From CAWUIH01 sp963922495 (GTDB taxonomy: Bacteria; Pseudomonadota; Gammaproteobacteria; Coxiellales; Coxiellaceae): a stretch of 8,692 nt of DNA. Position 1 is the first letter of the stretch; every line of letters begins with the position of its first letter. The stretch covers positions 1-8,692 of the forward strand of contig CAWUIH010000065.1 of assembly GCA_963922495.1 (NCBI GenBank), written 5' to 3'. The translations under genes were made by a program, and so were the position numbers. Positions 6,901-8,692 of this stretch are shown piece after piece. The notes beneath the pieces were generated by a model. That model did not search any database. It worked only from the letters and a program-made list of their open reading frames with translations, and was not told the DNA's origin.

Positions 6901-8689
6901 TCGTGTTATTCCCGAAGATGAAGAACATAAATCGCGATTTATGTCCGGTCAAAGTGCGGGAGGCTATACAGCGATTATGAAGGGACACAAAATGACTATC
7001 CATCCTAATTATCAACCAAACGCCACGTCAGATGGCCAAAAAATGATTTATACAATGCTCTCAACGTGGGATGGTGAACAACCTTTACCACACGGTGAGA
7101 TTGTACATAGAATGCCTAAGCATGAGATTTACAGTGCCTCCATTGCGAATGCACGAGGAGAAATAACCTTTCTGACTCGAACCTTGGGTGAGAAAAGAGC
7201 TGATTTGGCATCGACAGAAAAGATTGAGAAGACTAAAAAAGAAAGACTCAAGCAATTAAAAAAAGAGCTAAGCGATGAAAATGACCAAATGGAGAAAGAA
7301 ATTGCTGAGGCGCATAAGAACAATTGGAATCAACTTCAAGAAGACATACGTAAAGAGATAGCTAAATCTAAAAAAGAATTCAACCAGAATTTATCTAAGC
7401 TTCGCGCCAATGTTAAAAACTCGGAAAAGAATTTAGAAGAGATAGGTAGAGAAATAGAAGAGGCTCATAAGGCTATAACAACCGCTCAGAAAGCGTGTTC
7501 ATCTCTACAATGGGAGCGAAGGCGTCTGGCGTTGATCTTGAGACGCCAAAGTAAAACTTTTGAACTACTCAAACGTTTCGTTGATTTCATGTTAGATAAA
7601 AATAGTGCAATGAATGTAACGTCACTTTCTCGAACACAAGGTCAAGCCAGACTGCTAGAAAAGCAGTGTGAGAAGTATAAGAAGTATTACGATGCGAATA
7701 GATCAGAGCTGGAAAAGGCTTATGCAGGAAAAGGTGTTCTTAAAGAAAAAGCACCTGAAATAAAAGCGGAAGAGACGAAAGATACGAATGGAGAACGTCA
7801 ACAAGAAGCACAAGTGCGCGGAGATGGATCGAAGACACCTGGATCTCTGGGTCGACTTGGACTCTTCTCTCCTGAGTCGGGATCGTCTTCCTCACCCAAC
7901 ACACCATCATCGGTGAATCGATTGTTTGCGGATTGGGTATCGGGCAACGCCTTTGATGTGAGTGGCTTACCGTTTGACGAAGCGATCCGAGTAGCATTAC
8001 AGAGATCGTTGGCCGGTAGTCAAACAGCCAGCACCAAAACACCAGGATCATCCGCTGATAGTCACTCCCAACTGATTGAGAGGGGCCGGCAGTACGGTTA
8101 TGATTGTCATAACGTTGATGGAGACGGTAATTGTTTCTTCCGTGCAGTGGCGCACCAACTCCAGCGCTTAGGCCAACCGGAGAGTCATGACACCCTGCGC
8201 GCCCAAGCGGCGGCGGAAGTGGGTCGTCACGCCACGTACTATGGAAACTTCATGGCTGGAAGCGTGGGGGAAGCCGTCACACAGATGGCGCGACCCGGCG
8301 AGTGGGTTGGCCAAATTGCCACCCAAGCCATCGCACGTTTAAAACGCGTGATCATTGTGGTGATCCCTCACGACGGTAGTTCACCGGTAGTAATGAAACC
8401 CCGAGGGGCTGATCGTGTGATGGTGCTGGGTAATCAGGTAAACTACCATTTTCAATCCTTGATTCCCCAGCAAGCAGGGACCGTAGTGACGGAAGCGGTA
8501 TCCAAACTGATTGATGCCGCGGAGTTTCTAGAGTCTTACTCTTCTGAGCAATCCACTCATGTGACCCAGCCTACGTTATTCGGAGATACCGATAGGAAGC
8601 AAGACACGGCTCGCGGTGGGGACGAGAAACAGCGCCGCTCCATTTCACCGACATCTGTCAAGGAAACAGAATCTGGAAAAGAAGCATGA
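3908..8689 (+). CDS. Giant GTPase, coiled-coil and OTU-deubiquitinase fusion protein, putative effector
   Basis: A complete 1593-residue protein, probably a secreted effector. Residues 1-480 are charged and unrecognised. A TRAFAC GTPase domain of AIG1/septin-like type follows: Walker A GNTGAGKS at 493-500, IGSSLGVSET at 543-552 as a likely switch I, DTPG at 583-586 with RDTRG behind it, and ITKHS around 661-665 as a G4-like strand lacking the usual final Asp. Coiled coil 1 spans about 785-925, a globular unknown segment about 930-1075, and coiled coil 2 about 1075-1205. A Ser/Pro/Gly-rich linker holds a UIM-like helix at 1356-1371. The OTU domain (about 1390-1520) has DGDGNCFFRA with catalytic Cys1409 and NYHFQSL with His1514; the polar residue two after the His is Gln1516, where Asp or Asn is usual. 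A hydrophilic tail of about 70 residues ends the protein. There is no signal peptide or membrane helix. Expected activity: GTP-controlled oligomerisation plus cleavage of ubiquitin from host proteins. The domain calls are firm for GTPase and OTU; the effector role is inferred. Confidence 0.9.
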   Translation: MPKDKKTGNEKISYDNEYLAILMNTTIMQQLPKANRDKIEQHIRNKDKSTAELTIKKALAGIGSSVDALNDELEDIDEDYNLRGMLSQAIRIESDNRIQSCINRGGVDAILDKELSLSTRDLSCAYHVKFVEEREQRSSQLRLISIRFADSECRAEMRLDQKNKIQSFDFYNHRMSVMSDSFGSLFAHVNRSQSKRIEVKPRDSHGHETPLFDEGMYDLSFKSSEKLSQNVFQMVGSAIQQTFTSGSDAKSRDARVRAQHCETYIMKHRERVNFSYTLKIYTEKSDVLAVDVVCKNARTSRTRKVTLYELSQYKVSWFDDRHRVESDAVFLRKSAPNPERERLKMIEAIHEKQRELIAYLTGNQAKSDLIKSLNELTTHHLIDKESISQAKEAEIDELTALNKLRSDPKVTRLLEEICVLYQSMASSEDITPESIRIQSVSILIESILDAGYRQVIPKEKKDAIRNLNTLRILEETFEHIDRLNGKDLIMFLGNTGAGKSTSINYFSGIPLTTVKTAYGETRLIVDEKRRAKRKINPEHCPQIGSSLGVSETVHVQGYPIVRPPKKPEKGGNLLDYPGTLLCDTPGFRDTRGIDYELSAKVSIEQAVRGARDIRAIVLTLPYESFLVDRASAVVKLMEDLEQRVPHILDDTSLNTSIFLLITKHSVHKNAETGIEDKLKQLCDEAQNQLRNSSDKESYKLAMDKQKVAIWTLLQRMKNQGRICFIDAEDKLGRKDILRSYMHAPGIPKGRFSRFLDREDILKRFSYCTQVVTGSYLDFIMIPFLEALPEKIQKTEQTVKDEKEKIRRLQEQKIKTESDIQDNNEEIASLTMQLAELDNRVVESSDQRVVESSDQMDAELRQRWQKIVEKIKQEVAEQRQRNIAQYKANISREEKEIHKKQASIKKLKGEVDSAENGIRVREEKIRAWSEGSENITLWHYDERSPDDRINFFRPKENARKDAIREVRHIKEDEIEKRGHFTAGDYVGKLVHSALIERKYRVIPEDEEHKSRFMSGQSAGGYTAIMKGHKMTIHPNYQPNATSDGQKMIYTMLSTWDGEQPLPHGEIVHRMPKHEIYSASIANARGEITFLTRTLGEKRADLASTEKIEKTKKERLKQLKKELSDENDQMEKEIAEAHKNNWNQLQEDIRKEIAKSKKEFNQNLSKLRANVKNSEKNLEEIGREIEEAHKAITTAQKACSSLQWERRRLALILRRQSKTFELLKRFVDFMLDKNSAMNVTSLSRTQGQARLLEKQCEKYKKYYDANRSELEKAYAGKGVLKEKAPEIKAEETKDTNGERQQEAQVRGDGSKTPGSLGRLGLFSPESGSSSSPNTPSSVNRLFADWVSGNAFDVSGLPFDEAIRVALQRSLAGSQTASTKTPGSSADSHSQLIERGRQYGYDCHNVDGDGNCFFRAVAHQLQRLGQPESHDTLRAQAAAEVGRHATYYGNFMAGSVGEAVTQMARPGEWVGQIATQAIARLKRVIIVVIPHDGSSPVVMKPRGADRVMVLGNQVNYHFQSLIPQQAGTVVTEAVSKLIDAAEFLESYSSEQSTHVTQPTLFGDTDRKQDTARGGDEKQRRSISPTSVKETESGKEA
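6422..6469 (+). repeat. In-frame 24-bp tandem duplication inside coiled coil 1
   Basis: Two adjacent 24-base units (6422-6445 and 6446-6469) differ at only two positions, both synonymous. Each encodes RVVESSDQ, giving residues 839-854. The high nucleotide identity points to a recent slippage or duplication. Eight residues per unit do not match the seven-residue heptad, so the copy would shift the coiled-coil register by one residue or form a local break. Confidence 0.9.
7973..8020 (+). other. Ubiquitin-interacting-motif-like helix upstream of the OTU domain
   Basis: Residues 1356-1371 read FDEAIRVALQRSLAGS. The known UIM pattern is an acidic patch, a hydrophobic residue, two variable residues, Ala-Leu, two variable residues, Ser, then usually an acidic residue. 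Here Asp1357/Glu1358, Ile1360, Ala1363, Leu1364 and Ser1367 fit, while the final acidic position is Gly. It lies about 20 residues before the OTU domain, inside an otherwise low-complexity linker, where a ubiquitin-binding helix would help substrate capture. Confidence 0.5.
8075..8467 (+). other. OTU-family cysteine protease (deubiquitinase) domain of the large protein
   Basis: Residues about 1390-1520 contain the OTU signature DGDGNCFFRAVAHQL, with Asp1406 and nucleophile Cys1409. The HDTLRAQAA segment follows, then GEWVGQIATQAIARL (the typical W-G-x-x-x-x-x-A helix), the VIIVVI strand and NYHFQSLIP with His1514. Domain length and motif order are those of eukaryotic and bacterial-effector OTU proteases. 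GC content here is well above the rest of the gene. Confidence 0.88.
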
Positions 8690-8692
8690 TTA

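Noticed and set aside
7740..8051. Minus-strand open frame of 103 codons opposite the linker region
   Set aside because: It overlaps the well-supported large gene completely and shows no family features.
8544..8553. Ten-base match CTGAGCAATC shared with positions 4-13
   Set aside because: It is short, lies in two unrelated coding contexts, has no flanking similarity and is consistent with chance.
1..8692. CRISPR array, tRNA, rRNA or riboswitch
   Set aside because: I saw no regularly spaced repeats, no tRNA-like cloverleaf and no known riboswitch core on reading both strands.

Overview
The window looks like an accessory region of a low-to-moderate GC, host-associated bacterium. Intracellular or arthropod-associated gammaproteobacteria are my best guess. 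That rests on an ISL3 transposase resembling ones I associate with gammaproteobacteria, Shine-Dalgarno-led genes, and a very large protein ending in a eukaryotic-type OTU ubiquitin-protease domain. No rRNA, tRNA or core gene is present to fix the taxon.

Layout. (1) Positions 55-1860, minus strand: a 601-residue FAD-dependent oxidoreductase of the DAO/Rossmann type with an unusual C-terminal extension of about 155 residues. It probably heads a short minus-strand operon: a second reading frame starts 10 bp beyond its stop and leaves the window at base 1. A good sigma70 promoter with an extended -10 lies about 130 bp upstream of its start. (2) Positions 1861-2229: AT-rich non-coding DNA with that promoter and small dyads. 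(3) About 2230-3640: a decayed ISL3-family insertion sequence. The right inverted repeat is clear and the left one is degenerate. The DDE transposase core is intact, but its N-terminal zinc-finger part appears only as fragments in shifted frames. (4) Positions 3641-3907: AT-rich intergenic DNA with a candidate promoter, a dyad over the predicted transcription start, and a strong Shine-Dalgarno. (5) Positions 3908-8689, plus strand: one 1593-residue protein filling more than half of the window.

The large protein is the main item. In order it has an unrecognised N-terminal region (about 480 residues), an AIG1/septin-like GTPase domain (P-loop at 493-500, DTPG at 583-586), a long coiled coil with a tandem 8-residue duplication, a globular insert, a second coiled coil, a low-complexity linker with a ubiquitin-interacting-motif-like helix (1356-1371), an OTU cysteine protease domain (Cys1409, His1514), and a hydrophilic tail. 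GC content rises sharply in the OTU part (62-68% in two counted 60-base blocks, against 32% in two coiled-coil blocks), which suggests modular assembly. I infer a secreted effector that couples nucleotide-dependent assembly or membrane action to removal of host ubiquitin. Its secretion and its target are not shown by the sequence.

The oxidoreductase and the effector are transcribed divergently and separated by the IS, so nothing here shows that they act together.
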